DNA of 64,000 nucleotides from Scardovia wiggsiae (GCF_051045985.1 NZ_CP157350.1:558001-622000), one strand, 5' to 3'; numbered from the stretch's first letter, positions 52,186 through 61,825 are shown. Notes: generated by a model from the letters alone, not told the origin. Numbers and translations: made by a program.

Positions 52186-53028
52186 TCAGCTGTCTGACCG
52201 TATCCCTGCTACAGCCTGTGCTGTCAGCCAGGTGAGTGTGCTAAACGTTACGATGATGAAGCTTGGCGGGGTATCAAGAATCGTCGATACCAGCAGCCCC
52301 AGCCATATGCAGGCAAGGCAGATAAAGGTGGCAGCAGCGATAGCCTTAAAAGCGGATTTTGTCAGTATGCTGGCTGCTGCTGCCGGAGTAATAACAAGGG
52401 CAAATACCAGAAGCGTGCCTACTGCGGGTACGGCAACTGTGATGACCCCCGCCATAAGGGCCATGAATACTATGTTCAGGAGGGCGATGGGGACCCCCTT
52501 GGCCCGTGCAACCTGCTCGTCAACGGAGCTGAACAGCAGAGGCCTGAATATGATGCTGACAACAATAAGGAGCACCGCATCGAACAGTGCAAACCCAACG
52601 AGTTCGCTGCTTGTAATGGTCAGGATAGATCCGAACAGTATGCTCTGCATCTGCTGTGTTGCCTTGGACGAGTAATGTGTGAAAAACAGTCCGAGCCCGG
52701 TGGCAAAAGCCAGTACAGTCCCTGTAGCTATTTCCCTCTGGTTTGCTTTTTTGCCCAGTGACCCGATAGCAAGCCCGCCGCCAACTGCAAAAAGCCCCAT
52801 CCCCAGGGGGACAGGCCAGCCTATCAGTGCTGCCAGGGTTGCACCGGGCAGTCCGATATGTGCCAGAGCATGGGCGGCAAAAGTGGACTGGCGGGAAATG
52901 GTGAAATACCCCATAACCCCTGATGCCAGTGCAATAAGGATACCGGCCAGGAAGGCATTCACCATCATCGGGGACTGCAGGGTCTCTATCCAGTTTGCGG
53001 CATATGCGGAAAGTATGGTATCAGTCAT
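52186..53028 (-). CDS. znuB: Metal ABC transporter permease, ZnuB/MntB family
   Basis: Membrane channel of a zinc or manganese importer. The 280 residues have about eight hydrophobic helices and family stretches GVMGYFTISRQSTFAAHALAH, ILFGSILTITSSELVGF, GVPIALLNIVFMALMAGVITVAVPAVGTLLVFALVITPAA (the core AVGTLLVFALVITPAA is diagnostic). ATG 53028 is chosen because AAAAGGA lies 8 bases upstream and the start overlaps the ATPase gene by 8 bases. Confidence 0.93.
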   Translation of the reverse strand: MTDTILSAYAANWIETLQSPMMVNAFLAGILIALASGVMGYFTISRQSTFAAHALAHIGLPGATLAALIGWPVPLGMGLFAVGGGLAIGSLGKKANQREIATGTVLAFATGLGLFFTHYSSKATQQMQSILFGSILTITSSELVGFALFDAVLLIVVSIIFRPLLFSSVDEQVARAKGVPIALLNIVFMALMAGVITVAVPAVGTLLVFALVITPAAAASILTKSAFKAIAAATFICLACIWLGLLVSTILDTPPSFIIVTFSTLTWLTAQAVAGIRSDS

Positions 53029-53950
53029 GCGTCCCATCCTTTTCAGTCTTTTCGCCGCTGCACGGCTTCCCGGTATGGAAGCGGGCGGCATCACTGCTGG
53101 TATGCAGGTCATGGCGGGTACGGCTGGGCGGTTCAAGGGAACTGTTGTGGGTAACGAACATATCGCCCTGCGGTGTTGCGATAACTTCCACTTTAGTGCC
53201 GTAAAGGTGTGTAAGCAGATCGGAGTTCAGTATCCCGTCAAGAGGGGAATAATGGGGATGCCCGTCAAGCAGATAGACCGCCCCTGTAAGGATAGGCAGC
53301 AGCATATTAAGATCATGGGATACTACCTGGATGGTAATATGCTGTTCCCGGTTAAGCTTCGCCAGCAATTCTATCAGGGAACTTTGGCTTGAGATATCAA
53401 GGTTTGCAAGAGGCTCATCCAGCAGAAGCAGCTGCGGATCGCCTACAAGTGCCTGTGCTATGGCGACGCGCTGGCGCTGCCCGCCGGACAGCTGTGAAAG
53501 GCGCTGGCCTGTATAAGTGCTGAGCCCTACATAATCAATTGCCTCAAATGCTTTGTCCTTCTCAGCTTTTGTGGTACGGTGCCATCCAAAGACTGTTCCC
53601 GTGAGCCCCAGCAGCACGGAATCACGGACAGTGATATTCATATCGCCTGCAGAATCATAATTCTGCGGGACATATCCGATATACCTGTTAGCAGCTCCGG
53701 CAGGCAGCCCCAGTACTTTTACCGATCCTCGGGTCAGGGGGAGCAGCCCCAGTTCCACAGAGATCATAGTGGTTTTCCCGGTGCCGTTTGTTCCGACGAT
53801 AGCGGTCACGGAACCGCGCGGTATGGAGAAACTGCCCTGGGACCAGATGAGTTTTTTCCCGCGTACTATCCCCGCATCCTGGAAGATAATGCAGTCTTCC
53901 GGCGCCGGAGATGCGGCAGGCGTCATGGGCGGATGTTCTGTTACTGGCAT
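53021..53950 (-). CDS. znuC: Metal ABC transporter ATP-binding protein, ZnuC/MntA family
   Basis: Energises the metal importer. The 309 residues show Walker A GTNGTGKTTMI, Q-loop GYVPQNYD, signature LSGGQRQRVAIAQAL, Walker B LLLLDEPLANLD and switch His in VVSHDLNMLL. The C-terminal ~75 residues extend beyond the usual length and are His/Ser/Thr-rich (RTRHDLHTSSDAARFHTG), possibly a metal-sensing tail. AGAGG precedes the start. Second gene of the operon after the binding protein (72-base gap). Confidence 0.93.
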   Translation of the reverse strand: MPVTEHPPMTPAASPAPEDCIIFQDAGIVRGKKLIWSQGSFSIPRGSVTAIVGTNGTGKTTMISVELGLLPLTRGSVKVLGLPAGAANRYIGYVPQNYDSAGDMNITVRDSVLLGLTGTVFGWHRTTKAEKDKAFEAIDYVGLSTYTGQRLSQLSGGQRQRVAIAQALVGDPQLLLLDEPLANLDISSQSSLIELLAKLNREQHITIQVVSHDLNMLLPILTGAVYLLDGHPHYSPLDGILNSDLLTHLYGTKVEVIATPQGDMFVTHNSSLEPPSRTRHDLHTSSDAARFHTGKPCSGEKTEKDGTHD

Positions 53951-54022
53951 AAGGCCTCTAATCCTGATAGTCCTGATCTGGTTTTCTGACAGTTCCCGGG
54001 TTTTTGGAAACTGCGCTGCAGA

Positions 54023-55033
54023 TCATGCATTATTCCCGGAAGCGGCTGTATCCGGCACTTCATTATTTTCGGAGCTCTCCATTGCTTTCGTAAAATCGCC
54101 GGTCAAAGCTGTGATCCATTCATCAAGGGTCTTATATTTATCGGGGACCTGTTCTGTGACTTCAACAACAGGTACATCAGCACGTCCTGCCGTCCCCAGG
54201 ACCATATTGACGGCATCGGACCCCTCCTGAGGATTGCTTATAACAAGCCTTACCCGATGCTGTTCAATAAGGGTCTGGAACGACTGCAGGTCAGCCGCAG
54301 ACGGTTCGCTTTCGTTCTGCATAGCTGTGGAATACCCTTTAGGCGTCATATCTTTGAGGCCAAGGTCTGCCATAAGGTAATATGCTACAGATTCGGTGGC
54401 AGCATAAGGTTTGCCGCTGTATTTTTTTGCGAACCGGGCAATCACTTTTTTCAGGGACTCCTCTTTGGCTTTCCACTGGTCGTATAGCTTCGTGAAATAA
54501 TCCTTCTGTGAGGGGAGGGCAGAAATATAAGCATCCCTTATTGACTGTGCCACTTTTGCGCGGACATCGGAGGAAAACCACAGGTGCGGGTTGTCCCCGG
54601 CTTCAGCGCCGATAGTAGAAGCAGCGTTAACCGTTGACAGGGCTTTGGTTGACGGTTTCGTAGCCCAGGAATCGTATCCGGCACCGTTGACTACTAGTAC
54701 CTGCGCATTAGTGACCGTTGAAATGTCCGAGCTCGTTGGGGAAAAGTCGTGGGCATCGACATTAGTATTCCTCAGGATAGAGGTCACCTGCACCTGTGTC
54801 CCTCCAAGCTGTTGTGCCAGCAGGCCCCACTGGTTGACTGACGCAACAACGCGGATAGGGCCTTTTTTGAGTGCTGCTGTGCCTGATGTTTTCGAAGCGG
54901 ACGGCAGCGGGCCTTTGTTTCCCGATGCCCCGCAGGCGCCTGACATCAGTAGTGACGCCATAGTGAACAGGGCGATAATATACTTCAGGGCTGATACTAT
55001 CCCTGCCGACGACTGTGCTTCTCTGCGTACCAT
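54023..55033 (-). CDS. znuA: Metal-binding lipoprotein, ZnuA/PsaA family
   Basis: Captures Zn2+ or Mn2+ outside the cell. The 336 residues start with a signal peptide ending in a lipobox-like SGAC (slightly atypical), then the mature domain. Likely ligands: His in VDAHDFSP, His in DNPHLWF, Glu in AATESVAYYL where classical zinc proteins have His, and Asp/Glu in NPQEGSDA. A His-His-Glu-Asp set is closer to manganese binders such as PsaA, so the metal is open. There is no His-rich loop. ATG 55033 is preferred to GTG 55045 because GTGAGG lies 6 bases upstream. Confidence 0.9.
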   Translation of the reverse strand: MVRREAQSSAGIVSALKYIIALFTMASLLMSGACGASGNKGPLPSASKTSGTAALKKGPIRVVASVNQWGLLAQQLGGTQVQVTSILRNTNVDAHDFSPTSSDISTVTNAQVLVVNGAGYDSWATKPSTKALSTVNAASTIGAEAGDNPHLWFSSDVRAKVAQSIRDAYISALPSQKDYFTKLYDQWKAKEESLKKVIARFAKKYSGKPYAATESVAYYLMADLGLKDMTPKGYSTAMQNESEPSAADLQSFQTLIEQHRVRLVISNPQEGSDAVNMVLGTAGRADVPVVEVTEQVPDKYKTLDEWITALTGDFTKAMESSENNEVPDTAASGNNA

Positions 55034-55055
55034 GCTTAGCCTCACATTTATATTT

Positions 55056-55083
55056 AGTATGAGTATACTGTTCTTATATTATA
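55056..55083 (-). promoter_or_regulatory. Promoter and operator candidate of the metal transporter operon
   Basis: On the minus strand TATAAT (55083-55078) is a good -10. Eight bases further down is AGTAT-ACTC-ATACT (55069-55056), a perfect 5-bp inverted repeat at the likely start point. This placement suits a metal-responsive repressor (Zur, MntR or DtxR type; which is unknown). Confidence 0.5.
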
Positions 55084-55217
55084 CTGCCTGATTTCTGGTT
55101 ACTACTTTACCCTATTGTCGCGTACAGTAACGATAAACGGCGCAGCAGCGGGTGTTCCGCAAAGTAGGCTATGCTGTCTAAGTAGAGTTTAGGAAATGGG
55201 AAACAAAAGGATATGAC

Positions 55218-56102
55218 ATGCCTCTAGTACTCGATGGGAAAGCTGCTGCCGCCCGGATCAAAGACAAGCTGTCAGCCCGTGTGCAGGCTTTGAAAGACAG
55301 AGGGTATACCCCCGGCCTGGGGACGCTGCTCGTGGGGGAGGATCCGGGGTCGATAAAGTATGTTGCAGGCAAGCATCGTGACTGCACAGAGATCGGGATA
55401 GAATCCCTGCGTATCGATCTGCCGGAAACGGCATCGCCCGGCGAAGTGATCGACGCAATCAGCCGTTTGAACGCCAGCAGCAGCTGTACGGGTTTCATAG
55501 TGCAGCTTCCCCTGCCTAATTCAATGGATGCAGATACCGTTATCGAGCATGTTGATCCCCTTAAGGATGCTGACGGCATGCACCCCTACAACCTTGGACG
55601 GCTCATGCTGCATACGAACGGCATCAGAGATATACCGATGCCGTGTACTCCCCGGGGCATCCTGGAGCTGCTGGATACGTACCATATTGATGTGCGCGGC
55701 AAGGATGTCTGCGTGCTTGGACGGGGGATCACGATCGGCCGTACTATGGGGATGCTGCTGACCACGCGCGGTGTGGATGCTACTGTGCAGCTATGCCATT
55801 CCATGACGCAGGGGATCGGGGCGAAGCTGCGCCAGGCAGATATCATTATTTCCGCTACAGGACAGGCCCATTTCGTCAAACCGCAGATGGTCAGGCCTGG
55901 TGCGGTCCTTATAGATGTCGGCGTATCGCGCGTTTGGGATGACGCTGCCGGCAAATGGCGTATCCAGGGGGATATCGACCCTGAATGCTATCCGATATCC
56001 AGCGCTTATACCCCTAATCCCGGGGGAGTAGGCCCCATGACACGGGCCATGCTGCTGAGCAATGTTGTTGATATGGCTGAACGTATTATGCGGGCAACCT
56101 GA
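55218..56102 (+). CDS. folD: Bifunctional methylenetetrahydrofolate dehydrogenase/cyclohydrolase
   Basis: Interconverts methylene-, methenyl- and formyl-tetrahydrofolate. The 294 residues hold the catalytic region SIKYVAGKHRDCTEIGI (Tyr and Lys), FIVQLPLPNSMDAD, DADGMHPYNLGRL, the NADP site VLGRGITIGRTMGMLL and NPGGVGPMTRAMLL. AAAAGGA lies 7 bases before the ATG. Stand-alone gene divergent from the metal operon. Confidence 0.97.
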   Translation: MPLVLDGKAAAARIKDKLSARVQALKDRGYTPGLGTLLVGEDPGSIKYVAGKHRDCTEIGIESLRIDLPETASPGEVIDAISRLNASSSCTGFIVQLPLPNSMDADTVIEHVDPLKDADGMHPYNLGRLMLHTNGIRDIPMPCTPRGILELLDTYHIDVRGKDVCVLGRGITIGRTMGMLLTTRGVDATVQLCHSMTQGIGAKLRQADIIISATGQAHFVKPQMVRPGAVLIDVGVSRVWDDAAGKWRIQGDIDPECYPISSAYTPNPGGVGPMTRAMLLSNVVDMAERIMRAT

Positions 56103-56336
56103 ATCTACTCTGGCTGTCACTGGCTGCGCCAGGGCGGCAGAAGGTATCCGGGAACCGGTGAATGACCAGAGCTTCCTGTAGTATTGCTCTCTGGCGTGTG
56201 TATAAGTGTATGCATGCAGTCATGGAAGGTTTTGCAGACAGCGCAGCCGGCTTTATGCAGGCGGATGCCTTTCCCGATGCTTCCCATGGCATAACCGAAT
56301 ATCGATTTTATCCACTGACTACAAGAAATTTATTCA

Positions 56337-57818
56337 ATGACAGATAATAAAACAGAAGTCGAACAGGTAGCAATTAACGATATTGGTACTGTTGACGACT
56401 TCATCAAAGCAGTCGATTCCACTATCAAGAACTTTGATGATGGTGATCTCGTTGAGGGGACCGTTGTAAAGATTGATCACGACGAAGTCCTCCTTGATAT
56501 CGGCTACAAGACTGAAGGTGTTATCCCTTCAAAAGAACTCTCCATCAAAAAAGATATCGCCCCTGAAGACGTTGTCGAAGTCGGCGATACTATCGAAGCC
56601 CTGGTCGTTACCAAGGAAGATAAGGACGGACGCCTTATCCTTTCCAAGAAGCGTGCACAGTATGAGCGTGCATGGGGCGATGTAGAGAAAATCAAGGAAG
56701 CTGACGGTGTTGTTGAAGGTACCGTTATTGAAGCTGTTAAGGGTGGCCTCATCGTTGATATTGGCCTTCGCGGCTTCCTTCCCGCATCCCTCGTTGAGAT
56801 GCGCCGTGTACGTGACCTGGCGCCTTATATCGGGCAGAAGATCCAGGCTAAAATACTTGAGCTTGACAAGAACCGCAATAATGTTGTCCTGTCCCGCCGT
56901 GAGTACCTTGAAGAGACCCAGTCTGAAGTGCGTGAAACATTCCTGTCGCAGCTTAAGAAGGGGCAGGTCCGTGAGGGGACTATCAGCTCCCTTGTCAACT
57001 TCGGCGCATTCGTTGACCTTGGCGGTGTAGATGGCCTCATCCATGTTTCTGAACTGTCATGGAAGCATATCGACCATCCGTCTGAAGTTGTTAAAGTCGG
57101 CGATAAGGTAACGGTTGAAGTCCTTGATGTGGATCTGGACCGTGAGCGTATTTCCCTGTCCCTGAAGTCCACCCAGGAAGACCCGTGGCAGCATTTTGCC
57201 CGTACACATGTCCCCGGGCAGATCGTCAAAGGCAAGATCACCAAGATCGTGCAGTTTGGTGTATTCGTTTCCGTGGATGACGGTATTGAAGGCCTTATCC
57301 ATATTTCCGAACTCGCCAACCGCCATGTTGAGAATCCGGAAACTGTTGTTAAGCCGGGAGAGACCGTGTTTGTCAAGGTTATTGATGTTGACCTTGACCG
57401 CCGCCGTATTTCCCTGTCCCTCAAACAGGCCAACGATTCTGTTGATCCGGCTTCGGAGGACTTCGATCCTGCACTGTACGGCATGCCGGCAGAGTATGAT
57501 GAAAACGGCAACTACAAGTATCCTGAAGGTTTCGACCCTGAGACTAATGAGTGGCTCGAAGGGTATGAGAAGCAGCGTGAAGAATGGGAGTCCCAGTACG
57601 CTGCAGCCCATGACCTGTGGGAAGAGCATAAGGTCTTCGCCGCCAGGGAACTTGAAACGGCAGCCGCATCTGCAGCTGAAGACGGGCAGGCAGAACCTGA
57701 GCCTAAGGGGCAGGAAGAAGCCACCACATATTCTTCCGCAGATGAGTCCGAAGGGACGCTTGCTGCTGATGACCAGCTTGCTGCACTGCGTGAGCAGCTG
57801 CTCAGCGAAGACAAATAA
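56337..57818 (+). CDS. rpsA: 30S ribosomal protein S1
   Basis: Helps the ribosome bind mRNA. The 493 residues have four S1 repeats: GDLVEGTVVKIDHDEVLLDI, VEGTVIEAVKGGLIVDIGLRG, GQVREGTISSLVNFGAFVDL, GQIVKGKITKIVQFGVFVSV; the last two are the best conserved and carry GLIHVSEL/GLIHISEL. Four repeats and an acidic Glu-rich tail are typical of actinobacterial S1. Highly biased codon use. The ribosome site is weak, which is common for S1. Ends in a strong terminator before coaE. Confidence 0.97.
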   Translation: MTDNKTEVEQVAINDIGTVDDFIKAVDSTIKNFDDGDLVEGTVVKIDHDEVLLDIGYKTEGVIPSKELSIKKDIAPEDVVEVGDTIEALVVTKEDKDGRLILSKKRAQYERAWGDVEKIKEADGVVEGTVIEAVKGGLIVDIGLRGFLPASLVEMRRVRDLAPYIGQKIQAKILELDKNRNNVVLSRREYLEETQSEVRETFLSQLKKGQVREGTISSLVNFGAFVDLGGVDGLIHVSELSWKHIDHPSEVVKVGDKVTVEVLDVDLDRERISLSLKSTQEDPWQHFARTHVPGQIVKGKITKIVQFGVFVSVDDGIEGLIHISELANRHVENPETVVKPGETVFVKVIDVDLDRRRISLSLKQANDSVDPASEDFDPALYGMPAEYDENGNYKYPEGFDPETNEWLEGYEKQREEWESQYAAAHDLWEEHKVFAARELETAAASAAEDGQAEPEPKGQEEATTYSSADESEGTLAADDQLAALREQLLSEDK

Positions 57819-57885
57819 ACCCGTTTTAGCGGTTCCTTGGTGTGGCCTTGATGCCGGGGAGCATAACGGGTAACGGCATACATGA

Positions 57886-57920
57886 ATAAGGGGGCCTGTC
57901 TGTATGGCAGGCCCCCTTAT
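57886..57920 (+). terminator. rpsA terminator
   Basis: ATAAGGGGGCCTG (57886-57898) and CAGGCCCCCTTAT (57908-57920) form a perfect 13-bp stem with a 9-base loop. A T-containing stretch (CTTTCTTT) follows after a few bases. Confidence 0.85.
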
Positions 57921-57954
57921 AATGCTTTCTTTACAATCGCTATAATATGATGAT
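57917..57954 (+). promoter_or_regulatory. coaE promoter, probably leaderless
   Basis: TATAAT (57941-57946) lies 8 bases before the coaE ATG, so transcription would begin within about two bases of the start codon. The -35 (TTATAA, 57917-57922, spacing 18) is poor and overlaps the end of the rpsA terminator. No ribosome site is present. Confidence 0.5.
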
Positions 57955-58587
57955 ATGATCCGCATTGGCCTCACAGGCGGCATAGCCGCAGGGAAATCTA
58001 CGATCAGTACGTATCTGGGCCGGCAGGGCATCCCGGTGATCGACTATGACCGGCTGTCATATAATGCAGCTGCGCCGGGCAGTAAAGGCCTGGTCCGTAT
58101 CTGCGAAGAATTCGGCGATGAAGCATGTCTGCCTGACGGGTCACTCAACCGCAGATGGCTTGCCGGGCAGGTATTCGGTGCTTCTGAAAATGCCGCCGGG
58201 AACCGCAGGAAGCTCAATAGTATTATCCATCCGCTGGTGTTCAGGGAAGCCCGCAGGCTTGATGATAAAGCCAGGGGACAGGGCGCCGCGGCTGTTGTCC
58301 ATGATGTGCCCCTGCTTATAGAATCTTTGCCGGATATGGTGCAGTACCGTATAGTACCGGACGTGATCATAACCGTAGAGGCATCCGACGAAACAAGGAT
58401 CCGGAGGATGGCCCGTACCCGCGGCATGACGCAGGCCCAGGCGCAGGACCGTATCCGTGCCCAGGCATCGCGTCAGGAACGTGAACGGTACGCCGATTAC
58501 ATTATTTCTGCTGACCAGCCCATAGACCGGATGTGCGCCCAGGCACAGTCCATAATCACAGCGCTTACAGAAAAACCTGTGCGGTGA
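57955..58587 (+). CDS. coaE: Dephospho-CoA kinase
   Basis: Last step of coenzyme A synthesis. The 210 residues show the P-loop GLTGGIAAGKSTIST, the substrate motif VIDYDRLSY (Asp-x-Asp), and VVHDVPLLIES, with lid Arg residues in RIRRMARTRGMTQAQAQDRI and RQERERYADYIISAD. Lies between rpsA and uvrB, the usual actinobacterial order. Confidence 0.96.
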   Translation: MIRIGLTGGIAAGKSTISTYLGRQGIPVIDYDRLSYNAAAPGSKGLVRICEEFGDEACLPDGSLNRRWLAGQVFGASENAAGNRRKLNSIIHPLVFREARRLDDKARGQGAAAVVHDVPLLIESLPDMVQYRIVPDVIITVEASDETRIRRMARTRGMTQAQAQDRIRAQASRQERERYADYIISADQPIDRMCAQAQSIITALTEKPVR

Positions 58588-58665
58588 TGCTGCGCATGGA
58601 GCTACACTAGCTACTGGTGTTATAGAAAAACTGCAGCGGATTTCACGGAGGATACGTAAAAGAAT

Positions 58666-60798
58666 ATGGCGGAAGATACACAGATACGGACTTTGGATTC
58701 ACTTATCCAGCGCGAGGACAGGCCTTTTGTGGTCAAGTCCCCCTATAAGCCTTCCGGCGACCAGCCCGAAGCTATTAATGAGCTTGCGCAGCGGCTCAAT
58801 GATGGGGAAAGCGATGTCGTCCTTCTGGGCGCTACAGGTACCGGTAAAACCGCCACAACAGCATGGCTTATTGAAAAGCTGCAGAGGCCGACGCTGATCC
58901 TGGAACCTAATAAGACGCTGGCAGCGCAGCTGTGCGCAGAATTCCGCGAGCTGATGCCGGATAATGCTGTCAGCTATTTTGTATCGTACTATGACTACTA
59001 CCAGCCTGAGGCATACGTCCCGCAGACCGATACCTTCATTGAAAAAGATTCCTCGATCAACGATAATGTAGAACGGCTCCGCCATGCAGCTACAGCGAAC
59101 CTGCTTACAAGGCGCGACTGTGTAGTCGTATCAACAGTTTCCTGCATCTACGGCCTGGGTACCCCTGAAGAGTATGCATCCCAGATGCTCCTCCTGCATG
59201 AAGGCGATACTGTCAACCGTGATGAGCTCCTCAGGACCTTTGTCAGCATGCAGTACAAGCGTAATGATATTGCCTTCACCCGGGGCACATTCCGTGTCCG
59301 GGGGGATACCGTTGAAATCATCCCTGTATATGAAGAGCTTGCTATCCGCATTGAATTTTTTGGCGATGAAATAGACCGGATATCTACCCTGCATCCCCTT
59401 ACCGGAGACCTTATCGGGCACGCTGCAAGTGTGCATATTTTCCCTGCGACCCATTATGTTGCCGGAACGGACAGGCTCAACCGCGCTATCAGGACTATCA
59501 GGGAAGAACTTGACGGGCGCGTTGCCGAGTTCAGGAAGCAGGGGAAGCTATTGGAAGCACAGCGTCTGGAGATGCGTACTACGTATGATCTGGAAATGCT
59601 TTCCCAGGTAGGGACCTGTGCCGGGGTTGAGAATTATTCAAGGCATTTTGATGGCAGGGATCCCGGCACGCCTCCCCATACGCTGCTTGATTTTTTCCCG
59701 GAAGATTTCCTGCTTGTTATTGATGAATCACATCAGACGGTCCCGCAGATCGGGGCGATGTATGAAGGCGATGCAAGCCGTAAACGCACCCTTGTCGAAT
59801 ATGGGTTCCGGCTGCCCAGCGCTATGGATAACCGCCCTCTGAAATGGGATGAATTCCTGACCCATATAGGCCAGACTGTGTACCTTTCCGCAACGCCAGG
59901 CGATTATGAGCTTAACCTTTCCGATGGGGTAGTGGAACAGATCATCCGCCCTACAGGGTTGCTTGATCCCAAAGTAGAGGTACGTCCCGTAGAAGGTCAG
60001 ATCGACGACCTCCTTTATGAGATAAAAGAACGGATCAGCCGGCATGAGCGCGTACTAGTCACAACACTGACCAAAAAAATGGCCGAAGACCTTACAGACT
60101 ACTTCCTGGACCGTGATATCAAGGTCGAATACCTGCATTCAGATGTCGATACTTTACGCCGGGTGGAGCTGCTGCGCCAGCTGCGCGAAGGGAAGATCGA
60201 CGTTATCGTGGGGATCAACCTCCTGCGTGAAGGCCTGGACCTTCCCGAAGTTTCCCTGGTTGCCATACTTGACGCCGATAAAGAGGGGTTCCTGAGATCC
60301 TATCGTTCGCTGATCCAGACTATCGGGCGTGCTGCCCGTAACGTATCCGGCACCGTGATCATGTACGCAGACAATCAGACCGAGGCAATGTCCAAGGCTA
60401 TTGAGGAGACAGACCGCCGCCGTGAAGTGCAGATGGCGTATAATGCCAGGCATGGTATCGACCCGGCACCGCTTATCAAAAAGATCAGCGATGTCAATGA
60501 CATGCTTGCTAAAGAGGATATAGATACCCAGACACTGCTTGACAGCGGATACCGCAACTCAGGGAAGGCGGGCAACTCCCATCTTGGGGTGCCCTCGCTG
60601 GACAGCGGCGAGGCATCTTCTGCATGCCGCCAGCTTATCGATGCCGGGCTTCCTGCACAGGACCTGGCTGATCTTATACGGCAGCTGAGCGACCAGATGC
60701 ATACGGCAGCTGAGCAGCTCCAGTTTGAGCTGGCTGCCCGCCTCCGCGATGAGATACAGGACCTTAAGAAAGAGCTCCGCCAGATGGTGCAGGGCTGA
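58666..60798 (+). CDS. uvrB: Excinuclease ABC subunit UvrB
   Basis: Verifies DNA damage and loads UvrC in nucleotide excision repair; acts after Mfd (encoded at 20 kb). The 710 residues hold Walker A GATGTGKTATTAWL, the beta-hairpin YYDYYQPEAYVPQTDTFIEK, DESH box VIDESHQTVPQIGAM, SATPGDYEL, REGLDLPEV, QTIGRAARN and a C-terminal UVR domain (LQFELAARLRDEI). GGAGG lies about 15 bases before the ATG, further than usual. Confidence 0.98.
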   Translation: MAEDTQIRTLDSLIQREDRPFVVKSPYKPSGDQPEAINELAQRLNDGESDVVLLGATGTGKTATTAWLIEKLQRPTLILEPNKTLAAQLCAEFRELMPDNAVSYFVSYYDYYQPEAYVPQTDTFIEKDSSINDNVERLRHAATANLLTRRDCVVVSTVSCIYGLGTPEEYASQMLLLHEGDTVNRDELLRTFVSMQYKRNDIAFTRGTFRVRGDTVEIIPVYEELAIRIEFFGDEIDRISTLHPLTGDLIGHAASVHIFPATHYVAGTDRLNRAIRTIREELDGRVAEFRKQGKLLEAQRLEMRTTYDLEMLSQVGTCAGVENYSRHFDGRDPGTPPHTLLDFFPEDFLLVIDESHQTVPQIGAMYEGDASRKRTLVEYGFRLPSAMDNRPLKWDEFLTHIGQTVYLSATPGDYELNLSDGVVEQIIRPTGLLDPKVEVRPVEGQIDDLLYEIKERISRHERVLVTTLTKKMAEDLTDYFLDRDIKVEYLHSDVDTLRRVELLRQLREGKIDVIVGINLLREGLDLPEVSLVAILDADKEGFLRSYRSLIQTIGRAARNVSGTVIMYADNQTEAMSKAIEETDRRREVQMAYNARHGIDPAPLIKKISDVNDMLAKEDIDTQTLLDSGYRNSGKAGNSHLGVPSLDSGEASSACRQLIDAGLPAQDLADLIRQLSDQMHTAAEQLQFELAARLRDEIQDLKKELRQMVQG

Positions 60799-60838
60799 TC
60801 CCCCTGTAGCCGTCATCGCATGCACGTATGCTGAAAGC

Positions 60839-61825
60839 ATGCGTGAAACGCCAGTCCCCTTTATGATTATCACCCTTGCAGCCCTGGCGGTTTTCTTTGC
60901 TGCAGATCTGATAGTAACAGGCCGGAAGCCGCATGTCCCAAGTACGAAGGAATGCCTTCTGCATATAGGGTTTTTCATTGCAGCTGCCCTTATCTTCGGC
61001 GGCCTGATATGGATATGCGCAGGGCCTAAACCCGCAGTGGAGTTTTATTCAGGCTGGCTTACCGAATATTCCCTGAGTGTCGATAACCTGTTTATTTTCG
61101 TGATCATCATGTCGAATTTTGCAGTTCCCAGGCAGATGCAGAAATATGTCCTGGGAGTTGGTATCACGCTGGCACTGGTGCTGCGCGGTATTTTTATCCT
61201 TCTTGGCGCGGCAATAGTTACACGGTTCACCTGGGTATTCCTCTTTTTCGGGGTATTCCTGATCTATACAGCTGTCTCGCTTCTTCACGGTGACAGTGGC
61301 GACGATGAGTATAAGGAGAACAGGCTTATCAGGTTTCTGCGCAAAGTTATGAAGCTCACTGATGAGTATGATGGACGCAGGCTCCGTACGGTAAAGGGCG
61401 GAGTACGGTATTTTACCCCTATGCTTACTGTGTTTATTGCTATCGGGACAACAGATGTCATGTTTGCGTTTGATTCTATCCCTGCGATTTTCGGTTTGAC
61501 GAAGGACCCTTTTATCGTTTTCACAACCAATGTTTTTGCTCTCCTGGGACTGCAGCAGCTGTATTTCCTCCTGGGGTCGCTTCTGGACAGGCTGGTCTAC
61601 CTGCCCATAGGGCTGTCTGTAGTTTTAGGGTTTATCGGCATCAAACTGATCATGGAAGCCCTTCGCGGCAACACATTGCCGTTTATCAACGGGGGGAAGG
61701 GGATATCGTCCATACCGGATATCCCTACATGGGCTTCTCTGGCTGTTATCATCGTTTCCCTGGGAACTGCTGCAGCGGCCAGCCTTATGAAGGCACGTGT
61801 GCCCGGGACTGGGAAAGAAGGGTAA
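60839..61825 (+). CDS. TerC/Alx family membrane protein
   Basis: Related proteins export manganese or other metals during exoenzyme secretion or stress. The 328 residues have nine or so helices with the paired family motifs ESLSVDNLF-like (EYSLSVDNLFIFVIIM) and GTTDVMFAFDSIPAIFGLT, whose Asp residues are central. An acidic loop (GDSGDDEYKENRL) lies between. ATG 60839 has only a weak ribosome site. No yybP-ykoY riboswitch is visible in the 40-base gap after uvrB, so it may be read from the uvrB transcript. Confidence 0.92.
   Translation: MRETPVPFMIITLAALAVFFAADLIVTGRKPHVPSTKECLLHIGFFIAAALIFGGLIWICAGPKPAVEFYSGWLTEYSLSVDNLFIFVIIMSNFAVPRQMQKYVLGVGITLALVLRGIFILLGAAIVTRFTWVFLFFGVFLIYTAVSLLHGDSGDDEYKENRLIRFLRKVMKLTDEYDGRRLRTVKGGVRYFTPMLTVFIAIGTTDVMFAFDSIPAIFGLTKDPFIVFTTNVFALLGLQQLYFLLGSLLDRLVYLPIGLSVVLGFIGIKLIMEALRGNTLPFINGGKGISSIPDIPTWASLAVIIVSLGTAAAASLMKARVPGTGKEG

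Noticed and set aside
57057..58031. 324-codon minus-strand frame across rpsA and the start of coaE
   Set aside because: Covers conserved S1 repeats, a strong terminator and the coaE start in antisense; no domain or start signal.
60799..60838. yybP-ykoY manganese riboswitch ahead of terC
   Set aside because: The gap is only 40 bases and lacks the conserved internal loops.
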